A stretch of DNA of 64,000 bases from Polaribacter sp. SA4-12. GTDB taxonomy: Bacteria; Bacteroidota; Bacteroidia; Flavobacteriales; Flavobacteriaceae. The notes beneath the pieces are model-generated. The model did no database searches and was not told the origin of the DNA. It saw only the letters and a list, made by a program, of their open reading frames with translations. Location: NCBI RefSeq assembly GCF_002163675.1, contig NZ_CP019334.1, positions 320,001 to 384,000 on the forward strand, read 5' to 3'. The position numbers were made by a program, and so were the translations under genes. Positions 43,533 to 51,853 of the stretch are shown piece by piece. Position 1 is the first letter of the stretch. Each line of letters starts with the position of its first letter.

Positions 43533-44153
43533 TTATAATAATTTTTCGAGTAATTTTCTAGGAAATATTTCAGGTTGTTTTTCTAATGCGTTTAACAATA
43601 CTGCATAACCTTTAGCATTAAAATGTAACCCATCTTCTTCAAAAAAGATAGCATCAGGATTTCCTTTTTTATCTAAAAGAGCATCATAAATATCAACATA
43701 ATAACAATGATCACTTTTAGACATTAATCTTTTTATACAATTATTAGTATAATGAATACTTTCCATTAGATGTATACGATTAATACTAGGTTTTATGGAG
43801 ATTACAGTACACTTTATATCTCCATATTTTTTTCTGATTTTTGATAAAAGATTCTCTAAGAACAACAAAACTTCTTCTGGATGTCTTCCGTCTCCTAGAT
43901 CATTATCTCCTGCATAAATTAATATTGCATCTATATCTTCAATATTTTTAAAAATACGATCGAAATACCAAGTGCATGCTGCTAAAGTAGAACCTCCAAA
44001 ACCTAGGTTTAGTGGAGAATATTCTTTAAAAATAGAAGTTAACTCACTCCATAAAGTAAATGTTGAGCTGCCATAAAAAACTAATTTAGGATTGTATTTT
44101 AATCCTTGAATATCATTTTCTAATCGCTCTAAATCCTCCTGATACCAACACAT
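43533..44153 (-). CDS. SGNH/GDSL-family hydrolase
   Basis: 206 residues. All four SGNH blocks can be seen: Ser in VFYGSSTFTLW (block I), Gly in NLGFGGSTLAAC (block II), Asn in YAGDNDLGDG (block III), and the Asp-His pair in DGLHFNAKGY (block V). No signal peptide, so probably intracellular. Related enzymes remove acyl groups from sugars, lipids or phospholipids. It is co-directional with the putative esterase that follows 26 bp later. Substrate unknown. Confidence 0.88.
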   Translation of the reverse strand: MCWYQEDLERLENDIQGLKYNPKLVFYGSSTFTLWSELTSIFKEYSPLNLGFGGSTLAACTWYFDRIFKNIEDIDAILIYAGDNDLGDGRHPEEVLLFLENLLSKIRKKYGDIKCTVISIKPSINRIHLMESIHYTNNCIKRLMSKSDHCYYVDIYDALLDKKGNPDAIFFEEDGLHFNAKGYAVLLNALEKQPEIFPRKLLEKLL

Positions 44154-44646
44154 AAAATACTTTTTTGAAAAAATAATTAAAGTTTAAATATAAAATTTTA
44201 ATGTGATTAAAGTTACTTTAATTACAAACGATTTATAAAGTAAATTGTTTTTTTGTTCCTGCTATAAAAATGGTATTAGATTTCTTTAATAATTATATCT
44301 GATTAATAGTAAACTATACAAAAAGCAGTAATAATTTTCATTCTTTGAAAGAGTATTTGAGTAATCATAAATTATTCTTTAAGAGTAAAAATAAATCTCT
44401 TTAATTTAGATTAAATATTCATAAAGAGTCTACCTTTGTAGCCCCAATAATTTTATATAAAAAACCATACAAATCAAACTTTAGTTTGGTGTTAAAAAAA
44501 AGAATTTTATTCATTAATAATATTCTACCTAAGGTTGTAAGTTTTTAGGTTATTGTCGTCTATTAGAGCGAATCTATATTTGTTGTAATATTCTAATTGT
44601 AACAAATTAAATAAGAACGTTTTTTTAATTTATAAAAAATAAATAA
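44154..44646. other. 493-bp intergenic region with promoter and long leader
   Basis: Plus-strand TACCTTTG at 44431-44438 is an exact -7 element, which would give a leader of about 200 bases before the metallophosphoesterase gene. The leader contains CAAACT-TT-AGTTTG (44475-44488), an inverted repeat. I see no riboswitch I recognise and no ORF. 44154-44400 is featureless AT-rich DNA. Confidence 0.45.
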
Positions 44647-45432
44647 ATGAAGTATTTAAGAATACTAATGCTAAGCCTAGTGTCTGTTTTTACAGCTTGT
44701 GATCACCCTTTTGAATTTAGTGTTTATGAAGCAAATGTAAAAAGCAACCAACAAAATACGACTGTTAAAAATTTGAAGTTATTGGAGGGAGTTTCAGTAA
44801 ATTCTAAAGAATTTAAATTCGCTTTTATTTCTGATGTTCATTTTTTTTATGATCAACTTACAGATGTAGTTAATGATATAAATAAAAGAGATGATATTAA
44901 ATTAGTAATTTTTGGAGGTGATATTGCAGACCAAGCCTTATTAAGAGAATATGAGATTTTTCATGATATAATGTCAAATCTTAAAAAACCTTACTTAACA
45001 GTTATTGGTAATCATGATTATAATAATAATGGAGAAGTCATCTATAAAAAAATGTTTGGAGATTATAATTACTCATTTGAATTTAATAATAACAAGTTTG
45101 TTCTTTTTGATGATGTGGTTTGGGAAAGTGATAAAGAGTTAGATTTTGATTGGTTAACATCAGAATTAAAAGATAATGCAAATTATAATCAAGTATTTGT
45201 AATTGCTCATATTCCTTATCATGGAGATCAATTTGATGATGAATTAGCAGAGAAGTATAAAACCATAATGTTAGAAAATAACGTTCCATTATCTATACAT
45301 GGACATACGCACACTTTCGATTATGAAGAAGGAGATGTAAATTATTTAACTGCTCCAGCTGTTAAAGAGAGTGCGTATAATATTGTATCTGTAAAAGATA
45401 AAAGTTTTAGTGTTGAATTGATAGAATTATAA
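44647..45432 (+). CDS. Calcineurin-like metallophosphoesterase lipoprotein
   Basis: 261 residues. Signal peptide MKYLRILMLSLVSVFTAC with lipidation at Cys18, so anchored outside the cytoplasm. The phosphoesterase metal ligands appear in order: FISDVHFF (DxH), FGGDIAD (GGD), VIGNHDYN (GNHD), VIAHIPYHG (H), and IHGHTHTF (GHTH). Binuclear metal phosphatase or phosphodiesterase is expected; the substrate is unknown. It has a long leader with its own promoter and is followed 5 bp later by a barrel-like protein, which suggests a paired cell-surface function. Confidence 0.88.
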   Translation: MKYLRILMLSLVSVFTACDHPFEFSVYEANVKSNQQNTTVKNLKLLEGVSVNSKEFKFAFISDVHFFYDQLTDVVNDINKRDDIKLVIFGGDIADQALLREYEIFHDIMSNLKKPYLTVIGNHDYNNNGEVIYKKMFGDYNYSFEFNNNKFVLFDDVVWESDKELDFDWLTSELKDNANYNQVFVIAHIPYHGDQFDDELAEKYKTIMLENNVPLSIHGHTHTFDYEEGDVNYLTAPAVKESAYNIVSVKDKSFSVELIEL

Positions 45433-45437
45433 ATTAA

Positions 45438-46034
45438 ATGAGAATTAAAGAGATATTTATAGTATCAATAATAGTATTGTTTTTTAACAATTCTTACGCA
45501 CAAGAAGCTATTTCAGTGAAAGAAAAATCTTGGTATGTACCAGATTATGTAAAAACACAATTTGCAGGAAACATAGGTCTTGTTTCTGTAGGTGCAGGTT
45601 ATCAGTTATTTGATAAAGTTTTATATACAGAGTTATTATATGGTTTTGTGCCAAAATCAGCATCTAAAGCAGATAATATTCATTTAATTACTATAAAGAA
45701 CACGTTTCCTATTTATAGAAAAAAAATTGGTGATAACTTAACAATAACTCCAATTGCAGGTATAGCAACAACTTTAGACATAGGTACTAATACATTTACA
45801 ACGCTACCAAGTAAATATCCTGATGGATATTATTTTCCTACTGCTGTACATTTTACGTTGTATGGAGGAGCTTTAGTTCATAAAGATTTTAAGAAACCAA
45901 AATTTTTTAAAGGAGTCGATTTTTATTTAGAATTCGGAACCGTAGAAACGTATTTATGGTATGCACTTACTATTAGTGAAGTTGATTTAATAGACGTTTT
46001 TAGTGCTGATATTGGTGTGAATTTTTACTTCTAA
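45438..46034 (+). CDS. Exported, probably outer-membrane protein
   Basis: A 198-residue protein with signal peptide MRIKEIFIVSIIVLFFNNSYAQ. The mature part has alternating-pattern strands (GNIGLVSVGAGYQLF, VLYTELLYGFVPKSA, FPTAVHFTLYGGALV, VDFYLEFGTVETYLW) ending in ADIGVNFYF, a barrel-type C-terminus. No family is recognised. It starts 5 bp after the metallophosphoesterase gene and ends before a bidirectional terminator, so the two form a two-gene unit. Confidence 0.65.
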   Translation: MRIKEIFIVSIIVLFFNNSYAQEAISVKEKSWYVPDYVKTQFAGNIGLVSVGAGYQLFDKVLYTELLYGFVPKSASKADNIHLITIKNTFPIYRKKIGDNLTITPIAGIATTLDIGTNTFTTLPSKYPDGYYFPTAVHFTLYGGALVHKDFKKPKFFKGVDFYLEFGTVETYLWYALTISEVDLIDVFSADIGVNFYF

Positions 46035-46060
46035 TTAGAACCATAAAACACAATAAAGTA

Positions 46061-46095
46061 AAAAGCCCAAATTCATAATGAATTTGGGCTTTTTA
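46061..46095. terminator. Bidirectional terminator between the barrel protein and argH
   Basis: AAAAGCCCAAATTCAT pairs with ATGAATTTGGGCTTTTT; A-run on the left and T-run on the right let it work on both strands. It separates convergent transcripts. Confidence 0.85.
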
Positions 46096-46111
46096 TTATT
46101 TGAAATCAAAT

Positions 46112-47389
46112 CTATTTTTTAGGATATTTTGCTGCAATTTTATCCAAAGATAAATTGTGAATACTACCAACATGTGAATGTTGCTTTCCTAAATCTGGTT
46201 TGTAAGTCCCTGCTTGTACTTGTCCGCCAATTTTTTGATATGCTTCTCTAAAAGACATTCCTTCAACCACTAAATTATTAATACTATCTACAGTAAACAA
46301 ATACTGATATTTTTCATCATTCAAATCGATATCTTTTACAATTACTTGCTGAATTGAGTAATTCAAAATGTCTAAAATATCCTTAACATCTTCAAAAGCA
46401 TTGATGATATTTTCTTTTAACAATTGGTAATCTCTGTGATAACCAGTTGGTAAATTGTTAGTAATCATTACCATCTCTGTGTGTAAAGCCTGAATTTTAT
46501 TACATTTTCCACGGATTAATTCAAAAACATCTGGGTTTTTCTTGTGTGGCATAATGCTACTTCCAGTTGTTAATTCATCAGGAAAAGTTAAAAAATTAAA
46601 ATTCTGACTCATATATAAACAAACATCCATTGCAAAACGAGACATTGTATTACACAAACCTCCTAAAGCAGATGATATTGAACGCTCACTTTTTCCTCTA
46701 CTTAATTGTGCTGCAACCACATTGTATTTTAAGGTAGCAAATTCTAATTCTTTAGTTGTTAATTCTCTGTCGATTGGGAAAGAGCTTCCATAACCAGCAG
46801 CAGAACCTAAAGGATTTTGATCTACAACTTTTGATACTGCATTTAACATATAAACATCGTCAATTAATAGTTCTGCATACGCAGAAAACCATAATCCGAA
46901 TGAAGAAGGCATTGCCACTTGTAAATGTGTATAACCAGGTAATAAACTTTCTTTATGCGTTTCTGCTAAACCTAAAAGTGTATCAAAAAGTGTTTTTGTT
47001 TTATCATTTATAACTGATAAATTTTCTTTGTAATATAATTGTAAAGCAACTAAAACCTGATCATTTCTAGAACGAGCAGTATGAATTTTCTTACCAACTT
47101 CTCCTAATTTATTGGTTAATTCCCATTCAATTTTAGAGTGTACATCTTCAAAAGATTCTTCTATAGTGAAAATTCCTTTTTCAATATCAAGAGCTAATTC
47201 GTTCAATCCTCTTTTTAGATCTTTCAATTCATCAGCAGTTATAATACCAATAGATTCTAACATAATTGCATGTGCAATAGATGCTTGAACATCATATTTT
47301 GCAATGTGCATGTCTATTTCTCTATCATTACCAACTGTAAATTTTTCTATTTGTTGATCTATTGAAAATCCTTTATCCCAAAGTTTCAT
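46112..47389 (-). CDS. argH: Argininosuccinate lyase
   Basis: Last step of arginine synthesis: splits argininosuccinate into arginine and fumarate. 425 residues, fumarase/aspartase superfamily. The signature loop is TTGSSIMPHKKNPDVFE with the catalytic Ser; other marks are DVHSKIEWELTNKLGEVGKKIHTARSRNDQV and LPGYTHLQVAMP with the conserved His. It starts MKLWDKGFSIDQQIEKFTVGND. It is the last gene of the arg/pro run, after a short period-8 repeat spacer and the unknown gene 47455-47976. A strong terminator follows. Confidence 0.96.
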   Translation of the reverse strand: MKLWDKGFSIDQQIEKFTVGNDREIDMHIAKYDVQASIAHAIMLESIGIITADELKDLKRGLNELALDIEKGIFTIEESFEDVHSKIEWELTNKLGEVGKKIHTARSRNDQVLVALQLYYKENLSVINDKTKTLFDTLLGLAETHKESLLPGYTHLQVAMPSSFGLWFSAYAELLIDDVYMLNAVSKVVDQNPLGSAAGYGSSFPIDRELTTKELEFATLKYNVVAAQLSRGKSERSISSALGGLCNTMSRFAMDVCLYMSQNFNFLTFPDELTTGSSIMPHKKNPDVFELIRGKCNKIQALHTEMVMITNNLPTGYHRDYQLLKENIINAFEDVKDILDILNYSIQQVIVKDIDLNDEKYQYLFTVDSINNLVVEGMSFREAYQKIGGQVQAGTYKPDLGKQHSHVGSIHNLSLDKIAAKYPKK

Positions 47390-47398
47390 ATGAAAATT

Positions 47399-47438
47399 GT
47401 TTAATCGTTTATTTGTTTAATCGTGTAATTGTTTTAAT
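47399..47438 (+). repeat. Period-8 GTTTAAxx array between argH and the unknown gene
   Basis: GTTTAATC/GTTTATTT/GTTTAATC/GTGTAATT/GTTTTAAT in direct tandem at 8-bp spacing. Same unit as at 12281, 50861 and 56229. Confidence 0.65.
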
Positions 47439-47454
47439 AGTATAAATTTAGAAA

Positions 47455-47976
47455 CTATTTCCAGAATTTCCACCATTTTTTTAACTCAATATTTTTATTA
47501 AAACTATATTGAATTACTTTTTCTTCTAATTCTATATCAAAAAACCTTTTACCAAGTAGAACTTCAATCTGATTCCAGATAATTTCGGAAGTATCTTCAG
47601 ATTCTTTTTCAACTGCTAATTCTTTTCCAGAATCTTCCATTCTTTCTTCATTAGCTTCTATAATTGAGCGTTTCTCTATTCCTTTTTCTGTATAATTTAT
47701 TTTGAAAACCATTGAAGTTTCTGAAAGTGCAAATGTTAAAACATTATCATTTTCTAATTTAAATGATTCTTCACATTTTTCCATACCGATAAAAATAAGT
47801 GTTCCATTTTTAGTAAAATAAACATTACAAATATTATCATCAATCCAATTTTCAGAAGCAGTTTCGAAATCAATTTCATTGCCTTTTTTTAAATTCCAAC
47901 CAAGTTGATTACAAAGACTTTCAAAATCATTTTCATAATTTTTATTGATAGCAATTCCCGAAATATTATACCCCAT
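47455..47976 (-). CDS. Hypothetical protein inside the arginine cluster
   Basis: A 173-residue, acidic, apparently cytoplasmic protein. There is no signal peptide or TM helix. The first part (MGYNISGIAINKNYENDFESLCNQLGWNLKKG) and the strand-rich middle suggest a small alpha/beta domain; an acidic stretch (NEERMEDSGKELAVEKESED) precedes a C-terminal segment ending in aromatic KKWWKFWK. It lies 2 bp after argE and before argH. I recognise no family. A role in arginine metabolism is possible only by position. Confidence 0.6.
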   Translation of the reverse strand: MGYNISGIAINKNYENDFESLCNQLGWNLKKGNEIDFETASENWIDDNICNVYFTKNGTLIFIGMEKCEESFKLENDNVLTFALSETSMVFKINYTEKGIEKRSIIEANEERMEDSGKELAVEKESEDTSEIIWNQIEVLLGKRFFDIELEEKVIQYSFNKNIELKKWWKFWK

Positions 47977-47978
47977 AG

Positions 47979-49046
47979 TTATGTAATTACACGATTCAAA
48001 AGTTCAACATAAATCTGTATTCCTTCTTCAATTTCTGCAAGATAAATAAATTCATCAGCAGAATGCGAACGTGTGCTATCTCCTGGTCCTAATTTTAAAG
48101 ACTGACAAGATAATACAGCTTGGTCAGATAGTGTTGGAGAACCGTATGTTTCTCTTCCCATTGCAATTCCTGCTTTTACCAAATCGTGTTCAATAGAAAT
48201 AGAAGAGGAGTTTAATTTTAAACCTCTAGGTGTTATTTTTGTACAAGGTGATTCTCTTTGTAGAGTATCTGCAATTTCTTGATTAGAATATGCATCATTT
48301 ACACGAACATCTACGACTAAATCTACGTGACCAGGAACAACATTGTGTTGAGAACCTGCATTAATTTGAGTAACTGTCATTTTTACATCACCCAAAGCAT
48401 CAGAAGATTTTTCGAACTTATAATCTTTAAACCATTGTAAAACTTCAATGGTATTATAAATTGAATTATTATCATTTGGATGCGCTGCATGACTTGGTGT
48501 TCCATCAACTTCTGCATCAAAAACTACCAAACCTTTTTCTGCAACTGCTAAATTCATTAAAGTTGGCTCACCAACAATTGCCACATCAATATGTGGAATG
48601 ATAGAAAGCATGCTATTTAATCCATTTGGTCCACTGTTTTCTTCTTCAGCAGAAGGAACAATTACCAAGTTGTATTTTAGATTTTCTTCAGCATAAAACT
48701 TAGTAAAAGTTGCAATTAAAGAAACCAAACATCCTCCAGCATCATTACTTCCTAAACCATATAATTTACCATCTTCTACAATCGCTTTATAAGGATCTTT
48801 TGTGTATTTAGAATTTGGTTTTACAGTATCGTGATGAGAGTTTAAAAGTAAAGTTGGCTTACTCTCGTCAAAATACTTATTAGTTGCCCAAATGTTGTTA
48901 TTTGTTCTCTTAAACGGAATTTCATATTGATTGAACCATCCTTCAATCAATACCGCAGTTTTATCTTCTTCTTGTGAGAAAGACTGTGTTTCTATTAAGT
49001 TTTTTAAAAGTGATATTGCGTCTTCTGTTAATTTTTCTAACGTCAT
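47979..49046 (-). CDS. argE: M20-family N-acyl-ornithine deacylase
   Basis: 355-residue zinc peptidase-like deacylase. Metal ligands: NSHHDTVKPN (HxD), the DAGG segment after GLGSNDAGG, PSAEEENSGPNG with the catalytic Glu, and a final His in STRSHSADEFIYLAE. In this cluster it should remove the acetyl or succinyl group from N-acyl-citrulline or N-acyl-ornithine; in Bacteroidota, deacylation of acylcitrulline is expected because carbamoylation precedes it. It starts 1 bp after the argB stop. Confidence 0.92.
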   Translation of the reverse strand: MTLEKLTEDAISLLKNLIETQSFSQEEDKTAVLIEGWFNQYEIPFKRTNNNIWATNKYFDESKPTLLLNSHHDTVKPNSKYTKDPYKAIVEDGKLYGLGSNDAGGCLVSLIATFTKFYAEENLKYNLVIVPSAEEENSGPNGLNSMLSIIPHIDVAIVGEPTLMNLAVAEKGLVVFDAEVDGTPSHAAHPNDNNSIYNTIEVLQWFKDYKFEKSSDALGDVKMTVTQINAGSQHNVVPGHVDLVVDVRVNDAYSNQEIADTLQRESPCTKITPRGLKLNSSSISIEHDLVKAGIAMGRETYGSPTLSDQAVLSCQSLKLGPGDSTRSHSADEFIYLAEIEEGIQIYVELLNRVIT

Positions 49047-49047
49047 A

Positions 49048-49824
49048 TTATAAAGTTATCGTTGTAAAATTATCATTTTCATTTGTTAACATTGTGGTGT
49101 TTCCCATATTTACTTTGTGAACTCCATTTTTTAGAGCATCAAAGCAATTTTCTAATTTTGGTAACATTCCATCAGTAATAATTTTATCCTCTAATAATTC
49201 TTGATATGTCTTAGAGTTGATCAATTTTACCACAGAGTTTTTATCATTAAAGTCTCTTAAAACACCATTCAATTCAAAACAATAATAAATTGAGGATTCA
49301 TAGATTTCGCTCATTCCAACTGCAATTGTACTTGCAATTGTATCAGCATTTGTGTTTAGTAATTGTCCATTTCCATCATGTGTAATTGCACAAAAAACAG
49401 GTGTAAAATCAGCTTTAATTAATTTATCAATAGAATTATGAGCTACTTTTTTAACATCACCTACAAAACCAAAATCGACTTCTTTTATAGGTCTTTTTTC
49501 TGATTGAATACTGTTGATGTCTGCACCAGTTAAACCAATGGCATCAATATGTAAAGCTTGTAATTTTGCAACCACATTTTTGTTTACCAAACCACCGTAA
49601 ACCATGGTAATTACTTCTAAAGTTTCAGCATCAGTAATACGCCTACCATTTATCATTTTAGATTCTATACCTAATTTAGAAGCAATGTGTGTAGCACGTT
49701 TACCACCTCCATGAACAAGGATTTTCTTTCCCTCTAAATTAGCAAACAATTTTAGAAAAGCATTTAAAGAAGTTTCATCTTCAATAATGTTTCCTCCAAT
49801 TTTTACGATTGATAGTTTTTCCAT
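49048..49824 (-). CDS. argB: N-acetyl(succinyl)glutamate kinase
   Basis: Second step of the acylated ornithine pathway, amino-acid-kinase fold. MEKLSIVKIGGNIIEDE, then KKILVHGGGKRATHIASKLG (substrate loop) and GLTGADINSI, LLNTNADTIASTIAVGM, GMLPKLENCFDAL. I start it at 49824: the frame runs on to an ATG at 49842, but those six codons are made from the end of an intergenic palindrome. The protein then has 258 residues, normal size. Arg feedback inhibition cannot be judged; the N-terminal helix of Arg-sensitive enzymes appears absent. Confidence 0.94.
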   Translation of the reverse strand: MEKLSIVKIGGNIIEDETSLNAFLKLFANLEGKKILVHGGGKRATHIASKLGIESKMINGRRITDAETLEVITMVYGGLVNKNVVAKLQALHIDAIGLTGADINSIQSEKRPIKEVDFGFVGDVKKVAHNSIDKLIKADFTPVFCAITHDGNGQLLNTNADTIASTIAVGMSEIYESSIYYCFELNGVLRDFNDKNSVVKLINSKTYQELLEDKIITDGMLPKLENCFDALKNGVHKVNMGNTTMLTNENDNFTTITL

Positions 49825-49837
49825 TTTTCGTGTATCT

Positions 49838-49901
49838 GTCATTGCGAGGAACGAAGCAATCTCTTTATAAATAGGCAGATTGCTTCGTGCCTCGCAATGA
49901 C
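49838..49901. repeat. GTCATTGCGAGGAACGAAGCAATCT palindrome between argF-type gene and argB
   Basis: Left arm GTCATTGCGAGGAACGAAGC continuing to AATCT; right arm AGATTGCTTCGTGCCTCGCAATGAC; loop about 14 bases. It is the widespread Bacteroidota palindrome of this consensus. It overlaps the extended argB frame and can fold into a long hairpin in the arg transcript. Confidence 0.8.
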
Positions 49902-49909
49902 GTTCGTTT

Positions 49910-50854
49910 TTATTTTTTGTTCTCTAATATTTTCTTTAAAACCAATTGTGCAGCAAAAGTTCTATTATTTGCTTGTTCAATAACTAAAGAACTATCGCTA
50001 TCTAAAACAGCGTCTTCTACTACAACATTTCTTCTCACAGGTAAACAGTGCATAAATTTAGCATCTCCAATTTTGTCTTTGGTAATCATCCAATCAAAAT
50101 CTGTTTTTGTGATTTTCCCATAATCATCATAAGAACTCCAGTTTTTAGTGTACACAAAATCTGCATCTTTAAAAGCTTCTTCTTGATTATGAAAAATAGG
50201 TGTGTCTTTTGTTATTTCTGGATTTAAATTATATCCTTCAGGATTTGCAATTACAAATTCAACATCCATTTTTTGCATTGCTTGTACAAAGCTGTTTCCA
50301 ACTGCGTGAGGCAATGTTTTTACATGTGGTGCCCAACTTAAAACTACTTTTGGTTTCTTTTTTGTTGCATTTTCAGAAATAGTAATCGCATCTGTCAAAC
50401 CTTGTAAAGGATGACCAGTAGAACTTTCCATATTTACAATTGGCACAGAAGCAAATGCTACAAACGATTTTAAAACGTGTTCAGATTCATCTTTTTCTTT
50501 GTCAGTTAATGTAGGAAAAGCTCTTACAGCAATTATATCACAATATTGAGAAACTACTTGTGCAGCTTCTTTAATATGCTCTGCAGTATTACCATTCATA
50601 ACAGTTCCATCGCCAAATTCAATTCCCCAAGCATCACCAGAAACGTTCATTACAATAGGATCCATTCCTAAATTTAAAGCAGCTTTTTGCGTACTTAAGC
50701 GCGTACGTAGACTCGAATTAAAGAATAACAATCCTAATGTTTTGTTTTTTCCTAATTCACTATTTTTTAAAGGGTTTGCTTTAATTTCTTTGGCTTCATC
50801 AATCCAAGAATTGATATCGTCAATGTCGTTAATGGATGTGTAATTATTCATCAT
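49910..50854 (-). CDS. N-acetyl- or N-succinylornithine carbamoyltransferase
   Basis: A carbamoyltransferase of 314 residues, closer to the AOTC/SOTC type than to classical ArgF. Carbamoyl phosphate loop: FFNSSLRTRLSTQKAA (SxRTR). HPLQGLTDAI supplies the second site, and MHCLPVRRNVVVEDAVL the C-terminal loop. The residue before the conserved EH of MNGNTAEH is Ala91. If this aligns with Glu92 of the Xanthomonas acetyl enzyme (Pro90 in the Bacteroides succinyl enzyme), it points to succinylornithine. It lies upstream of argB, separated by a palindromic repeat. Confidence 0.88.
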   Translation of the reverse strand: MMNNYTSINDIDDINSWIDEAKEIKANPLKNSELGKNKTLGLLFFNSSLRTRLSTQKAALNLGMDPIVMNVSGDAWGIEFGDGTVMNGNTAEHIKEAAQVVSQYCDIIAVRAFPTLTDKEKDESEHVLKSFVAFASVPIVNMESSTGHPLQGLTDAITISENATKKKPKVVLSWAPHVKTLPHAVGNSFVQAMQKMDVEFVIANPEGYNLNPEITKDTPIFHNQEEAFKDADFVYTKNWSSYDDYGKITKTDFDWMITKDKIGDAKFMHCLPVRRNVVVEDAVLDSDSSLVIEQANNRTFAAQLVLKKILENKK

Positions 50855-50860
50855 TTTTAT

Positions 50861-50934
50861 GTTTAAGCGTTTAATTGTTTAATTGTTTAAAAGTACCCAG
50901 ACGATTACACAATTAACCATTTAAACAGTTACAC
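50861..50934 (+). repeat. Period-8 array with inverted second half, proB/carbamoyltransferase spacer
   Basis: Forward units GTTTAAGC/GTTTAATT/GTTTAATT/GTTTAAAA, then a 12-base centre around GTACCCAGACG, then inverted units (GATTACAC, AATTAACC, ATTTAAAC, AGTTACAC). It fills the spacer upstream of the carbamoyltransferase gene and could form a long, imperfect hairpin. Confidence 0.65.
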
Positions 50935-50938
50935 TTTT

Positions 50939-51703
50939 TTACTTTATTTTTGTAAACGGAACTTTATCATCAAAAGCATTTGTGATAAAATTATCTTCCA
51001 AACCGTTCACGATCCACGTTTCTATGTTTGCGTTTTTACTTATTTCTGCTGCTTCAATTTTAGAGCCCATTCCACCACTTCCATGTGAAGATTTAGAATT
51101 AACAACCTCTTTCTTTAAAGCATCAAAATCAGTAACTTCTTTAATAGTTTCAGGAGTATTATTTTTCATAGATTCCTTTGTGTAAATTCCATTGGTATTT
51201 GTCGCAATTATCAACAAATCAACATCTAATAGAGTAGCCGTTAAAGCCGCTAATTTATCATTATCACCAAACTGAATTTCATCTGTTGCAACAGTATCAT
51301 TTTCGTTGATAATAGGAATGTAATTATTGTTTACTAAAACATTTATGGTATTTACAATATTGGTTTTACTTTGTTGTTTTTCAAAATCTGAATAGGAAAG
51401 TAAGCATTGAGAGCTCAATAAACCATATTCTCTAAAAATTTCTTGATAAATTCTAATTAAATGTGGCTGACCAATAGAAGCTAAAGCTTGTTTTACAAAA
51501 ACTTCCTCTTGTTTACTCTCTAATTTTACAAACTGTTTTGCAACTGCAATAGCACCAGAACTAACAATAATAAACTCACAAGTATCTTTGAGTTTTGCAA
51601 TCTGATTTGCAATATCCTCAATCTTTCCTCTCGAAATATTATCCGTTTCTCTGGTAAGTGTATTAGAACCTACTTTTAGTAAAATGCGTTTCTTTTTTTG
51701 CAT
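50939..51703 (-). CDS. proB: Glutamate 5-kinase, short form without PUA
   Basis: First step of proline synthesis. 254 residues: only the amino-acid-kinase domain (RILLKVGSNTLTR, EFIIVSSGAIAVAKQF, IPIINENDTVATDEIQFGDND, SHGSGGMGSKIEAAEIS). The C-terminal PUA domain of the 367-residue Escherichia coli enzyme is missing, which may change oligomer state and proline inhibition. It lies downstream of proA; a repeat-filled spacer separates them. The start MQKKKRILLKVGSN is unambiguous. Confidence 0.94.
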   Translation of the reverse strand: MQKKKRILLKVGSNTLTRETDNISRGKIEDIANQIAKLKDTCEFIIVSSGAIAVAKQFVKLESKQEEVFVKQALASIGQPHLIRIYQEIFREYGLLSSQCLLSYSDFEKQQSKTNIVNTINVLVNNNYIPIINENDTVATDEIQFGDNDKLAALTATLLDVDLLIIATNTNGIYTKESMKNNTPETIKEVTDFDALKKEVVNSKSSHGSGGMGSKIEAAEISKNANIETWIVNGLEDNFITNAFDDKVPFTKIK

Positions 51704-51734
51704 TACAATTATTTACGATTTTTTATATTTATTA

Positions 51735-51808
51735 GTCATTTCGAACGAAGCTTTTGCAATGTTGAGAGATCTAAACTCTAAAAGATTTCTCCACAAGGTC
51801 GAAATGAC
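51735..51808. repeat. GTCATTTCGA palindromic repeat between proA and proB
   Basis: Perfect 10-bp end arms GTCATTTCGA (51735-51744) and TCGAAATGAC (51799-51808). The last 29 bases are identical (inverted) to the repeat read in frame in topB (1828-1856). Confidence 0.85.
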
Positions 51809-51853
51809 ATTTATTTCCTGCCAACTGCGACTGAAAACTGTCAACTAAAATAT

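Noticed and set aside
44475..44488. Terminator or hairpin in the metallophosphoesterase leader
   Set aside because: The loop is only 2 bases and no T-run follows; at most an operator-like inverted repeat.
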